A stretch of DNA of 64,000 nucleotides from Mesomycoplasma lagogenitalium (GTDB lineage Bacteria > Bacillota_I > Bacilli_A > Mycoplasmatales > Metamycoplasmataceae): positions 744,001 through 808,000 of the forward strand of contig NZ_CP122979.1 in NCBI RefSeq assembly GCF_029854295.1, written 5' to 3'. Positions 12,172-24,225 of this stretch are shown in pieces. The position numbers and the translations under genes are program-made. The notes under the pieces were generated by a model, which searched no databases, was not told the origin of the DNA, and was given only the letters and a program-made list of their open reading frames with translations. The stretch's first letter is position 1, and the number at the start of each line of letters is the position of its first letter.

Positions 12172-12714
12172 TTAATTTAGAGACTTAAAAAAATTTATAA
12201 AAAAATCTTCTTTTTCTATATCTTCCCACAAGATATCCACAACTTTTTTCTTGATTTTTCCGACATTTAATGAGTTATTTAGATTAGAATTTTTTTTCAA
12301 AACACCCTTTTTTTCAATATTTTCTTGGCGTTTTTTTTCACTTGTTTTAATATTAAAAATATGGCTAAAAAAACGCTCAAAATTTGCATTTTTTGAAAAA
12401 ATATTTGGAATTTCTACAAAATCATATCTATTTTCTTCTAAATGTTTTTCCAAAATTGGATAAACAATTTTTTCTAAAATATTTATATTATTTTTATCTT
12501 TTAAAATAAAATTTCGCAACTCGTTTTTTATAACTTCTGATTCATTAACATAATTTTGCCCAAGTTCATTTTTAATTGCTCAATAGCATGAGTTATTAAA
12601 TTTATAGCAATTTGCAAAAAATTCATCTGTATATAAAATTTTATAACCAAAAGATTCAACTTTTTTTAAAAATGTTGTTTTTCCAACTCCGTATTTGCCA
12701 ATTATTGCGATCAT
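12172..12714 (-). CDS. coaE: Dephospho-CoA kinase
   Basis: Last step of coenzyme A synthesis. The 180-residue product starts MIAIIGKYGVGKTTFLKKVE with the P-loop at residues 6-13 and has YTDEFFANCYKFNNSCYWAI, corresponding to the substrate-binding D-x-x segment. It is shorter and more divergent than typical CoaE, so a different nucleotide kinase is possible. Its ATG is one base after the stop of the exonuclease gene, indicating coupling; the coaE-polA neighbourhood is common. Confidence 0.75.
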
Positions 12715-12715
12715 T

Positions 12716-13573
12716 TTAAATTATTCTTTCTTTAAGTCAATATAAATTTAAATAATTTAAAATTTCTTCTGCTTCTAAAGTGTAAGTTAAATTAAATGCT
12801 AAATCATTAAAATTGTATTCAATAGGAGCATTGCTATTTAATTTAACCATTTTTCGACATAAATAGGCATTTTCTTTACCTTCTAGTAATTTTTGTTGGA
12901 TTTTAGCACTAAAATCATTTAAAGAGTTGTAAATGTTATCTAAATTTTGATGTGAATTAAGCATTTTTTTAGCACCAATAATACCTATTCCCGGCACTCC
13001 TTTTAAATTATCTGAAGGATCGCCTGCTATTGCTTTAAAATCGATCATTTGACAAGGCTCAATCCCTTCTAAATCTTTAAAATTATCAACAGTTTTTAAT
13101 AAAAATTCTTTATTTTTTTTAGTTAAAACTGAAATATGAGGTGAAACTAGTTGTAATAAATCACGATCATCTGAATAAACGATGATTTGATTATTTTCAT
13201 TTGAATACCTATTTGCCAATGTTGCAATTAAATCATCCGCTTCATACTGAGCAATATTTTGGTGAACAATTTTAAGTGCATCTAAAAGTTTTTTAATTCA
13301 TTGAAATTGTTCTCATAAATCATCTGGAGCTTGTGCTCTACCTGCCTTATAATCGGGATTTAATTCATGTCTTTTGGTTTTTTCTGGCGAATCAAATGCT
13401 AAATACAAATGAGTGGGTTCTACATAATTAATTGCTGCTAATAAAGAACTAAAAAAAGTGTGAATAGCAAAAGTTTGAATTTTATCATCGCTTTTTAATT
13501 CTGTTCTAAATGAACCAAAATACGATTTAAATAAAAGTAAATTAGCATCAACTAATAAAATTTTTTTATTCAT
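12716..13573 (-). CDS. 5'-3' exonuclease (stand-alone PolA N-terminal domain)
   Basis: Flap nuclease that removes RNA primers; mycoplasmas often keep this domain without the PolA polymerase. The 285-residue product shows LLVDANLLLFKSYFG, LYLAFDSPEKTKRHELNPDYK, a UGA-Trp region with AQYEADDLIATLA, and the helix-hairpin-helix segment SDNLKGVPGIGIIGAKKML. The start overlaps the dnaE stop by 8 bp (ATGAATAA). Confidence 0.93.
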
Positions 13574-16508
13574 AAAGCTCCTTTATTAATTTGTTAATGA
13601 AAAATTTATTTTCTTTTTTAGTAATTTCAAATTGATATAAACTATTTACTTTAACATTTTCAAATCTTGGTCAGATACTTGAAAATACCAGTACATCAAT
13701 TGTCATTGAACTGTCTTTTAAACTTAAAATTCCATATTGTCTTTGAAATTTATCAATTTTTACACTTTTTTTAATAACTCTTAAAGGCAAGATGTGACTT
13801 GTGTGCTCATGAACATCGACTAATTTTATTTCCTTTTCATACTTATTGGGTTTTTCTTTTGTAAAAACCATTCCTAAATAATAAAGTTCATTTTTTTGAA
13901 TTTCTAAAATTTCTTGCTCACTTGGGTCTGTAACTAGTGAATTTTTAATATTAAAATCTTGTTTTAGTAATTCTAAAGCATCTTCATTCAATATATTTTG
14001 ATCATCTTTTTTATCAATTGCTAAATTTAAAAATGTAGCAATTTTTGTTGAATATTCACTTTCTAAAAATTTAGGTGAACCAAATTCTCTAAAAACATTG
14101 GCTTCAATTAAAATTTTAATAACCGAATCGGTAATTTTATTTAATTTTGCTCTTAAGCAAAAATCATAAAAATCTTTAAATAATCCTTGCTCTCTTAAAT
14201 TAATTATTTTTTGTGTCGCTATTGTTCCTAGTCCTTTAATCATTATAAAAGGCAAAATAATTTGATTATTTTCTATAACACAATGATTTAATGATTTATT
14301 AATTGACGGAGCTAAAACCTTTATTTTCATTTTTTCTGTTTCTTGTACATATTTTTTAATAGTTTCATGAGCTCCATTGGCATTATTTATTAATGAAGAA
14401 TAAAAATCAATTGTATATTTAGATTTTAAATAGGCCATTTTATATGATAAAGTTGCATAAGCTACTGCATGTGCTCTATTAAAACCGTATTCGGCAAAAT
14501 GTTCAATTTGCTCAAAAACTTTTTCAATAACTTCTAATTTATAACCTTTATTTAATGCTCCTGAAAAGAATTTTTCTTTCACTGGTTGAATTGAAGAAAA
14601 ATCCTTTTTTGAAATTGCCTTTCTTAATATGTCGGCATCAGCAAAACTCATATCTGCCATTTTTTGACAAATTAACATTATTTGTTCTTGATAAACAATT
14701 ATTCCATAAGTAGATTTAACTATTTCATCATATTCATCAGAAATTTTAGGAACTTGCTCAATTGCTTTTTTTCGTTTTGCATAAGTATCAATATTTTTTA
14801 ATGGCCCCGGTCTAAATAGAGAAATGATTGCTATAATATCTTCAATTGAAGATACACCTACTTTTTTTAAAGTTTCTCTCATTCCTGGAGATTCAAGTTG
14901 GAAAATTCCGTTTGTATTAGCACTTGACAATAAAATATTTGTTTGTAAATCATAAGTAGGAATATTTTCTATTTTAATTTCATTTCCTGTTTTTTCTTTT
15001 AATAAACGCAATATATCTTGAATAACTGTTAGATTTTTTAGACCTAATAAATCGATTTTTAATAACCCAAATTTTTCTAAATGTTCCATTGAAAATTGTG
15101 TTTCTAAATCCCCATTATCAGTTAATAAAGTTGGTACAAATTTTTCAATTTTTTCATTAGAAATAACTATTCCCGCTGCATGAGTTCCGTGCTGACGGGG
15201 AAATCCTTCAATTTTTTTAGCAATTTCATAAGTTTTTTTATAAATATCTAATGAGTCGATTTTAGCTTTAAATTTAGCGATAGAGTTATATGATTGTTCA
15301 AGACTTAAATCACTAGGAATAATTTTTAAAATTTCATTAACTTCACTAACACTGATTTTATTAATTCTCGCTACATCTCTAAAAGCCATTTTAGCTCCTA
15401 GAGTTTGAAAAGTTGTTATTAATGCAACGTTATCTTTGCCATATTTACTAATTAAATATTGAATTAATTCCTCTCTTCGATTATCTTGAATATCAATATC
15501 AATATCTGGCATTGTAACTCTTTTAGGATTTAAAAATCTTTCAAAATATAAATCATATTTTAAAGGATTAATTTCTGTAATATTTAAAACATAAGAAATT
15601 AGCGAACCAGAAACCGAACCTCTACCAGGTCCAATTAAAATATTTTGTTTTTTTGCTCACTTAATTAAATCTCAAATAATTAAAAAATAGTCTTCAAATC
15701 CTAATTTGGTAATTATTTCAATTTCATATTGAGCCCTTTCTAAACTTTTTTCATATTTTTTTAATTCAAATTTTTTAGCTTCTAAATTTTCTCGCACTAT
15801 TTTTCTTAAATAATTTTCCGACGATAAATTTTCATCATTTTTAAATTTAGGTAGTGGTGATTTTAATTTGGGAAACTGAATATCAATTTGTTTAACAATA
15901 TTTTCAATTCTTTCAATAACAATTGGCGAAATTTCATCTTTGCTAAAAAATCCATTATACTGAAAATTATTTGTATAATTTGCGCCTTTTTCATTATTTT
16001 GAATTAAAGTTAATAAAATTTCTTTTTCACTTTCATCACCGTTTAACATTCTAATTTCATTTAAATAAATGGAAGAATTATCATTTTCATCATTTGTTGA
16101 AATGAAATAATTTTTATAATTTAATTTTTCATTTTTTTGAGCATAATATCCAAAATTGGGATGATCAATAATAAAAAGATTGTCATTATTAAGTTCATCC
16201 AAATTAATTTCTAGTTTTGCCATTTTTTTAGATGATAAATTCATTAATTTTAAATAGCCATCATAATTTTTTGCAAGTAAAATAAATCGATATTGATCAA
16301 CATCAAGATCAATACCGATTATCGGTTTAATATTATAAAATTGACAATTTTCTAAAAATTTCGGTATTGAAAACATCGAATTTCTATCAGTTATTGCTAA
16401 ATGTTTGAAATTATGTTCATTTGCAAATTTAAATAAATTATCAATTGTTATTGTTGATTCTAAAAAAGAATATTCGCTAATTGTATGTAAATTAATATTT
16501 TTTTTCAT
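13566..16508 (-). CDS. dnaE: DNA polymerase III alpha subunit, DnaE type
   Basis: Replicative or lesion-tolerant polymerase, acting beside PolC in Firmicutes relatives. The 980-residue product starts with a PHP domain (INLHTISEYSFLESTI). It has the catalytic segment MPDIDIDIQDNRREELIQYL, then HGTHAAGIVIS, GIFQLESPGMRE and FRPGPL, and a C-terminal HhH/OB region that tapers at VDVLVFSSIWPRF. ATG 16508 follows AAAGGAAC; the in-frame ATG 12 bases upstream lacks that spacing. Two tRNA genes lie just upstream on the same strand. Confidence 0.96.
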
Positions 16509-16567
16509 AGTTCCTTTCAAAAATAAAAAAGGAAAGTTGTCACTTTCCTATGGTCAAATTGTTGATA

Positions 16568-16644
16568 TGGCGCGCCCGGGAGGAGTCGAACCCCCAACCT
16601 TTTGGGCCGTAACCAAACACTCTGTCCAATTGAGCTACGGGCGC
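16568..16644 (-). tRNA. tRNA-Arg (ACG)
   Basis: Cloverleaf with acceptor GCGCCCG/CGGGCGC, anticodon stem TTTGG/CCAAA with loop TTACGGC (anticodon ACG), T loop GTTCGACTC, and an encoded 3' CCA. It lies 60 bp upstream of dnaE on the same strand. Confidence 0.96.
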
Positions 16645-16649
16645 TTATA

Positions 16650-16724
16650 TGGAGGCACCAACCGGATTCGAACCGGTAATCAGGGTGTTGCAGACCCATG
16701 CCTTGGCCGTTTGGCTATGGTGCC
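16650..16724 (-). tRNA. tRNA-Cys (GCA)
   Basis: Acceptor GGCACCA with GGTGCC on the 3' side, anticodon loop CTGCAAC (anticodon GCA), T loop GTTCGAATC and encoded CCA. It is separated by 5 bp from tRNA-Arg, so the two are processed from one transcript. Confidence 0.96.
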
Positions 16725-16764
16725 ATAATAAATTTAATTATAACATTAATAAATGTTTTTTCAT

Positions 16765-16796
16765 AAATTTATTTAAATGATTTAATAATTTTAGCA
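16765..16796. repeat. Left copy of 32-bp direct repeat flanking the Hachiman island
   Basis: A 32-base stretch identical to 20800-20831. The right copy contains the last 28 bases of the HAD gene including its stop; this left copy is a detached duplicate 40 bp beyond the 5' end of tRNA-Cys. It marks the left edge of an inserted 4-kb segment. Confidence 0.85.
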
Positions 16797-16954
16797 TTTA
16801 TAACATTAAATCTTTAGAAATAATTATATAAATTATTGGTAGTAAAATTTTGTAGATTTCAAAATGATAAAATTTATTTTTTAACTGTTTAAAAATAAAA
16901 GTGTATATAGTTTTAATTTTTTCCACTAAAATAAATATATAATGTAAGGTTTGA

Positions 16955-19441
16955 TTATAATTTATTCTGTACATTAATTTTTACCTCTGAAATTAAAATG
17001 CCATTTTCGCCATTGTCTTCCATTTTAGAAACTAAATTTTCAGAAAAAACTATGGTACTATTAACGATGTCAACTTCAAACATATGAGAATATTTTTCTT
17101 GCAATAATTTTGATAAACTATTACTAATACCGCAGTTTAATAGCACAATTTTAGTTTTGTCATCTGTTCCATATCTTATTTTTAAATAAAGGGTTTCTTC
17201 AATGAGTTTTAAAGAGTGTAAAATTTCTATAAATTTTATTATTTCATTATCAATAAAGTCATATTCTTCTTTGAGTCTTACAATAGCAAGATTAACCTTT
17301 TCGTATTCGTTTTTCTCAGTAATATCAGTTCAATATTTTTTGCTTTTGTTTTTATCATCTCATGTCTTATCGCCTCATTTACCAACATAAACAATTTTTG
17401 ATTCTTCTATTTTAAGTTTATTTCAATACCCAACCATTTTATTTATCATTACTTTTAGAGTAAAATTGTTCATTCTTCAATTGATTAGCATCTTGTAAAA
17501 ATTTTGTGTTTTAATTTCTCTCAAACGTTTTATATAATTAAACTTTATTTCATCATCATTTATTTTTAGTAAGAATAAAAAATTTATTATTTCAAAAACT
17601 TCATCTAAATTTTGTGCTTTTTTTATATTTTTTATTTCGCTATCTATTTGTCATTCAATTTCCAATATATTAAATATATTAATGTTGTTTTCAAAACACA
17701 ATTTACCTATTATAGTTTTTGCTTTATTTGAATTATTATCAGTTGTAATATCTCAACGAGAAATATTTCCTAAAATATCATCTGCTTTTTTCTTAGCATA
17801 TTCATCAGAAATAGAATTAACTAACAGAGGATTTTTTATATCATCAATAATTTTATCATAGTCTTCAACAAGAATTTTTCGTTCCTTAACGAAATTTTCT
17901 ATTTTAAAGCCTTTTTTACAATATTCGCCTTTAACAATATGAATTTCAGGTAATAAATATTTTAAATCACCAGTATTACTATTGAAAATTTCTCCAAATC
18001 TACAAACTCTTCCGACTAAATTTTTAAAAGATGATGGTGATAAATATCTTACACCTCTGTATGGTTCCAATATAAACATTCTCGTTGCTGGAATATTTAT
18101 TCCTTCTAATAATGTTGAATTGGCTATAAGCATTTTTATTTCTGGCACATTGATATATAAATCTTCTATAAAATATCTTATTGATTCTGGTATGGAGCCG
18201 TGGTGATAAATAATTCCTTTTTCTATATAATTAGCTAATTTATAATCTTCATGAACATATTCACGCAAATCATTAGCGGCTTTTTTAAGTTTAAATGATT
18301 CTATTTTGGGCATTTTGTAAAATAATTTGTGGGCAAAATTTTCAAGTTTTTTTGGACTATTTAAGTATATTATATTTTTTCGGTCAGAATTAAAAAGAAC
18401 AACACTAGCATCGTCTTCCAATTTATTAACTTGCAACTCAATTAACATATCTTTCGTCGGAGAATATTGATCTAATAATAATTTCTTATTATTTTCAATA
18501 TCGTAAAAATAAAACATTTCTGATTTAATGTTTTCTGCTACACTATATCACTTAATTTCATTTGAAATATGATTTATTTTTAAACTTTCTTTAGATTTTA
18601 AAAAAGGAGTCAAAAATTTGTAAACAATATTTTCGTTTCTTTTTTTACAAATAATAATTACCGAGGCCAAAATTATACTACGTGTATTTTTGTTCGAAAA
18701 TTCTTCTAGCAAATTATGTGCTTCATCAATAATTAATAAATCAAATTTCAGGTTAGAATTATTTTGCAGTAATTTCAGTAATCTTTCTTGAGTTAACACT
18801 GCAATTATTTTGTCATCATTTGAACTATACATCTCTGGATATGTGACAATTTTTCTATATCCAAATTCATTTATTATTCTTTTCTTTGTTTGAGTTAAAA
18901 GTGATTTTGTAGGAGAAATTATGCATATTTTTTTAAATTTAGTATCGCCAATAATATTATCGCCAATAAATAGTAATATCAATTCTGTTTTCCCATACGA
19001 AGTTGGTGCTACTATAATCTGAGATTCTGATTTTGATTTTGATGTTTCTTCAAATAATTCCAATTGTTCTATTGTTAAATACGAATTATTTCGCTTGAAT
19101 TTTTCATTCATTATACTATTTATTTCAGTATATAAATTCCCGTATTTTTCCAAATAATTCAAATTATTTTCTATAAATTTGGATATAGGAATGAGTCCTT
19201 TAATTAAACTTAATTCATATAAAGGTTTATAATCGTCTACTAGCGTACTATATAGTAAAAATAATCTATATCCTAATTTTTGAAGATTTTTATCTTCCAA
19301 TCTTATTAAAAAAATACCTATTGATAATATTTTTTGCCACTCTTCATTTGATAATTCTCTATTTATCTGTAATTTTCTATACAATTCAGAAAATTTAGTA
19401 TTATAAAGTTTTTTTAATGTCAATCTATTAATAATATTCAT
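16955..19441 (-). CDS. hamB: Hachiman defence helicase HamB
   Basis: Superfamily 2 helicase partner of HamA; in studied Hachiman systems HamB senses aberrant DNA and releases HamA nuclease activity. The 828-residue product (many UGA Trp codons) has Walker A APTSYGKT near 145-152, DEAH at 239-242, STLLEGINIPATRMFI and the arginine-finger motif NLVGRVCRFG near 474-483. The C-terminal ~300 residues are helical with no family I recognise. It overlaps hamA by 14 bp. Assignment rests on the helicase motifs plus the HamA neighbour. Confidence 0.85.
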
Positions 19442-20213
19442 TTTTCTTTACTAACGATGATAAAAATTCTATTACTGCATCATATGTTTTTTTCTGAATT
19501 GCTATTAATTTGATTTCCGAGAATTTTTTCATTTCTAAAATTGACTTATACAGGTCGTTAATTTTAGATGGTTCTATAGTTTTGTCTAATAAGCAAAATA
19601 CCGTGGCACCCAAAACAACATTTTTATCCTTACTTGAATCTGAATTGCCATTTGTAATAAGTATATCCATTATTACCTTTTTTTCGTCGCTATCATTCAA
19701 TGAACTATTTACACTTTTTACTGCATTCGACCATATTTGTGAATTTTTATCGTTTAATCTTGTATATAAATCCATTTTTGCTTTTTTTATTAATAAGCAA
19801 GATTTTTCTGTAGGAGAACTGAAATTACCTATTTCTCCAGCTTTAGACTCGATAATTCACAATTTTTTGTCAGAATCAATAGCAATAATGTCAAAACCTT
19901 TTTTCGCACTTCTTTCTTCAATGTTAAAAAAGGGAGAAGCTATTTTCATATCAGTAAACTCTCTAATTACTACATTTAGCAATATTTCTCCGACAGCACC
20001 GATCTGTTTAATTTTATCTTTTTTAAGTCTATGTTCAACAAGTTCTTTTATTGTTTCATCAAATGAAAAGAGTTTAAATTTTGAATCATTGGCATATTCC
20101 CCATGACATATTTCAACCAATAGATTTTTAATTGTCTTTTTTAATTCGTCGGTTAAATTTCGAATTTCTAATATAATATAACCTTCTTTTTTTATCTCTA
20201 TTATCCCGTTCAT
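19428..20213 (-). CDS. hamA: Hachiman effector nuclease HamA (DUF1837-type)
   Basis: Effector of a two-gene anti-phage system. The 261-residue product shows GAVGEILLNVVIREF (Glu near 76), then KKGFDIIAI with Asp near 108 and LWIIESKAGE giving E-x-K near 122-124: a PD-(D/E)XK nuclease pattern in the DUF1837 order. The usual GEAKFY-like motif is here IESKAGE. I start at ATG 20213, seven bases after GGGAGAA; ATG 20228 is the alternative. Length and pairing with HamB support the call. Confidence 0.82.
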
Positions 20214-20799
20214 TATATTTTCTCCCATTTTTAATTCAATGAAAATAACTACATTAAATAATTTTGTTATTTTCCTAATAATTTAAATGTCATTAATATT
20301 AGCAAAATTTATTCAATTATTTTTAATATATATAAAATCATTTTATTTAATTATATCTTTAATAATTAATATTTTAAAAAAAATTAACATATGTTTTTCA
20401 ATGATAATAATATTTTAATGTATTCCTTACTAAAATTTTTAAATATTTATATTATAGATAATCACATAATATAAAATAGTATGTATTTATAGAAAAAATT
20501 CATAGAATAATAATTAAAAATAATTAAGTCATTTTTATAAACATTAGTATTAAAAAAATAAAATTTTTTATAGCAAAAGGGAGGGATTTAAAATAATACT
20601 GATTAAAAAAACTTTCTATATACATTTGTGTATTAAAGTTATGCAAAAAAACAATAAATGAACTATTGAAATAATAATAATTTTTTCAAAAATATTCACA
20701 TTTTTACACATTTTTCATTATTAATAAAATAAACTTTGCAAAATGTCTCACAATTTATATTCGTTTTGTTTTATTTTTGCATTTATTATTAGACATTTA
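20214..20799. other. AT-rich non-coding stretch upstream of hamA
   Basis: About 590 bases, extremely AT-rich, with no convincing reading frame on either strand. It holds the unknown hamA promoter and forms the upstream part of the inserted Hachiman segment, ending at the 32-bp repeat. A half-site TTAGGAAAA (minus strand, near 20271) resembles the dyads before recU and uvrC. Confidence 0.6.
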
Positions 20800-20831
20800 A
20801 AATTTATTTAAATGATTTAATAATTTTAGCA
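20800..20831. repeat. Right copy of 32-bp direct repeat, overlapping the end of the HAD gene
   Basis: Identical to 16765-16796. It covers the last 28 bases of the HAD gene and four bases beyond, so insertion left the host gene intact. This looks like a site-specific or duplication-type insertion boundary. Confidence 0.85.
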
Positions 20832-21592
20832 ACTCCAGCATTATGTTTTCTTGGTCCGATTTCATCTGCCATTTTTTTAAGCCTTTTTGAACCGCTTTTC
20901 ATTGCTATTAATTTACCAACTATTCCTTTAGTTGATGAATCATTCATCGAATCGCCGATATGAACAGTTTCGCTTAAATCAATATTTAAATATTTTGCGA
21001 TTTTACAAGCGGCAATTCCTTTAGAACAGTCCTTTCTAGTAATTTCAATTGCATAATTTTTACCAACTATTTTTATATTAATTTGATCATTTAATTTTTC
21101 TTGTAAAAAATTTGATAATTTTTTTATTTTTCTTTTAGAGTGTCCAATTACTAAAATTTTATTTAATTCTCTGGTTTTAAAATTTAGATATTTTTTAGGT
21201 TTAAAATGAGAAAATAAACAAAATATTTTATTTCAAAAACCTCTACCGTATAAATAATTTCCTGGATTACCAGAAAATGTTAATTTATAATCTTTTATAA
21301 TATCAGTTACAGTTGTAACTAAATCTTGATTAATTGCTAAATTGCTTAACTCATTGAAATTTTCATCTAAAATGATTGAACCATTTTGACAAATTGTATA
21401 TTTTGCATTAACTGAACGGGAAATTTTTCTAACTTCAGAATTAAAAACTCTTCCTGTAGAAATAACAACAATACCAGTTTTAGAAAATTCTAAAACTTGT
21501 TTTCTATTTACATTGCTCATTTTAGCTCATACGCCAAAACCCTTATCTAAAAGGGTTCCATCCAAATCGATAAAAAGAATTTTTGGTATCAT
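20804..21592 (-). CDS. Cof-type HAD-superfamily phosphatase
   Basis: Cytoplasmic hydrolase of small phosphorylated metabolites; substrate unknown. The 262-residue product starts MIPKILFIDLDGTLLD (motif I, DxDGT), has VISTGR (motif II), KGIAACKIAKYLNI (motif III Lys) and HIGDSMNDSSTKGIVG (motif IV). The layout is type IIB (Cof). Its 3' end serves as the duplicated boundary of the Hachiman insertion. It is divergent from the ZIP transporter gene. Confidence 0.93.
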
Positions 21593-21694
21593 AGTAAAAA
21601 TAAATTATACTAAATTTTGAAAATATATAAATAATTTTTGAAATGTGATAAAATTTTTATAATTTAATGTAGAAAGATTAAGAGGGCATTTATT

Positions 21695-22693
21695 ATGTTT
21701 CCTTTTAAAGGTGAAGATTTTAATAATTTAAATTTAGCAATTTTTGTTAATTTACTAATTTATATTGCTATTTTATTAGTAGTACCAATAACTTTAGTTC
21801 TGCTAATTGCTAAAATTAAACCCAAAATTAAAAAAACATCAAATGTTTATTTATATGCTTTAAGTGCTGGAATGCTATTAATAATTGGGACAGTAGGATT
21901 TATAAAAGAAGGTTATGAATCTTTAGAAAGTGGAATTCACGATAATTTAAATGTTTCTGCTGTCAATGAACAATTAATTACAACGGGAATTATTGGAGCA
22001 GGTGCTTTAACAGGAATTTCAATTATTTTTGGTGCTAGATACTTTTTTGTAAAAGCTTTTTCTAAAAAGGATTTACATAAAGATCATGACGAACACGATC
22101 ATCATGATCATATTATAAATTTTTCTGATGTTGACAATCCTAAATCAGCTTGATTAGCAATACTGTTGCTTTTATCTCACAGAACTATCGATGGATTTGT
22201 TTTAGGAGCTACTGTTGCCAGAATGTCAACTGGAGAGCAAATTAATATTGGACTTATTGTTACTTTTAATATTCATATTTTAGTTGAAATTTTAATTGTT
22301 TATTATCGGCAAGTTCAATATGGACAAACTATAAAAAAATCAGTAATTTATAACTTATTAACAACATTGTTATTAATACCAATTATGATAGTTGCTGCCT
22401 TTATAAATCAATATTTAAGAACACAATGATGAATCATGCCATTTGTTAATGCTTCAGGAGGAGCTATTTTAACTTTTGTTGTAATTATTGAATTAGTTCC
22501 AGAATTCATTCATTTAAGAAATAACGCTAAAAAAGAATGATATTTAATATTAATATTTTTAGCAATTGGAATTGTTTTTACCTTGATGTTATTAGCATTC
22601 CACTCTCACGAAGAGGGTCACAATCATATCCATGAACATTTAGAGCATTTAGATAATCATCTTTTAAAATTACAATTAAAAAAATATATATAA
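21695..22693 (+). CDS. ZIP-family divalent metal transporter
   Basis: Membrane importer, probably for zinc or another divalent metal. The 332-residue product has about eight hydrophobic segments, a His-rich cytoplasmic loop (HKDHDEHDHHDH near residue 130), SHRTIDGFVLGA in the fourth-helix position, and a second His cluster near the C-terminus (HSHEEGHNHIHEHLEHLDNH). TGA codes Trp at several sites. AGAGGGC precedes the ATG. A strong terminator follows immediately. Confidence 0.9.
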
Positions 22694-22722
22694 AAAAGCG
22701 AATTGTGAAAAATTCGCTTTTC
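22694..22722 (+). terminator. Intrinsic terminator after the ZIP gene
   Basis: Stem AAAGCGAATT/AATTCGCTTT at 22694-22721 followed by TCGTTTATT; it overlaps the end of the convergent secreted-protein gene and may work in both directions. Confidence 0.8.
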
Positions 22723-22724
22723 GT

Positions 22725-24086
22725 TTATTGATTTTGTTTTTTAATGTACATATTAAGTGCAAATGGTTTGTGAAATTCTAAAGTTTCATTATGTTTAAAA
22801 ACTCTTATTCGATATTTACCTGAATAAATTGCTTTAAAACTAATTTTTTCAAAATTCATTGTTTTGCTATCAGATCTATAAATTTCCTGTCAATTTCCAT
22901 CAAAATATTCAACTACCATATCTAAATCGCTCATTTTACTTTTTATTTTACTAAGAATATCAGCAATTTCCACTGTTAGTCAAATAACTGGATTTAAAAA
23001 TAATAAAATTAGTTTGTCATTTATATTATTTTCAATCATCGCTTTTTGTCAATTGTATTCAAATTCATTAAATCAAAGTAAATTACTTTTAAATTCATCA
23101 CCTTTATTTAATTCAAATTCCTTTTCATAAATAAAGTCGTTAATAGCAAATTTTGTAATAGCTACATTAGTTCCGTTAAAATGGGTTTTTCAAGCTTCGT
23201 CAAAATCGAAAATTCCTGCACCAACATAAATATAATTATTATTAAATGTTTTAATTGTGTACATATTACTTTTTTTGGCTGAACTTAAAATTGAATTTAT
23301 AACTTGAAGCCCCTTTATTTCGTGATTGCTTTGATCATCATTCATCATCATTTTAGAAAAACATGCTATTAATATTGCCGTAGCTAATTGCGAATTTTCT
23401 AAATTAGAAAAATTAGTATTAGTTATTCCAGCAACTGGAACAACGATATTGGGAAATGTTTTTTTAAATGCTTGTTCTTTATTTTCGTAAATTGCTGACT
23501 TTTCAATATAATCTAAATTAACAAATTGTGAATTTTCCTTTTTAACTGAAATTTCATTTACCAAAATTGCATTATACATATTATAAAAAGCAGAATATTT
23601 ATTGCCGCTAGTAGCAAAAAAATTTATTCAACCATTTTCTTTTGATTCACGATCAAGATAAGAAGTTATATTTTTATTAATTTGCTCGTTTTTATCATCA
23701 ACAATAGTATATAAATGAAAAAGATTTTTAATTTTATCTTCTTTAATTTTATTAATTTGTTTTTCATAGCTATCTTTATCAAGAAAACTATAAATTTTAA
23801 TTTCCGTTTCAGGACTCAATTCTTTTATAATATCAATTAAAAAATTAACATTTGCATTATTAATTAAATTACCATTAAATAAATTGGTAAATTCTTTTTC
23901 ATTAATTAAAATGGCGATTTTTCCTGAATTAATATCTAAATCATTTTTGTTTCTATTAACGAAGTTTATATTGCTTTTTAACTTATCAAAATCAAATAAC
24001 TTTTTTTCTTCTTTTTTAGCAAAAGAAATTGTTGCTACATTTAATAAAATAGGAACAAAAGTTAGCAACATTAACTTTTTTTTCAT
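22725..24086 (-). CDS. Secreted protein, possibly a degenerate subtilisin-like fold
   Basis: A 453-residue protein with an N-terminal signal segment (MKKKLMLLTFVPILLNVATI, then SFAKKE) and no lipobox cysteine, so it is exported or membrane-tethered. Order of segments recalls S8 peptidases: NSGKIAILIN, FFATSGNKYSA, FPNIVVPVAG and SQLATAILIACFSKMM occupy the places of the Asp, Asn and Ser regions, but none of the catalytic triad residues is convincing. I infer a non-catalytic relative at low confidence; the exported nature is clear. It is divergent from uvrC. Confidence 0.6.
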
Positions 24087-24140
24087 ATTTACCTCCCACT
24101 AATAATTCCAAATTTTTTAATTTTTTAGTAAAAAATGGAA

Positions 24141-24175
24141 AAATTTGGGAAAAACGGGCGATTTTTCCTAAATTT
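24141..24175. promoter_or_regulatory. 14-bp dyad before uvrC, related to the recU dyad
   Basis: Inverted repeat AAATTTGGGAAAAA/TTTTTCCTAAATTT with one mismatch, about 50 bp before uvrC. It shares the TTT(A/G)GGAAAA/TTTTTCCTAAA core with 6941-6974. Both lie between a minus-strand gene and a plus-strand DNA-repair gene. Confidence 0.5.
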
Positions 24176-24225
24176 TTGTGCAAAAATAAAATATATTTAA
24201 CTTAGAAAATAGTAAAATTATTAAT

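Noticed and set aside
16405-16728. Plus-strand frame across the dnaE start and both tRNA genes
   Set aside because: It is antisense to two clear tRNAs and the start of dnaE.
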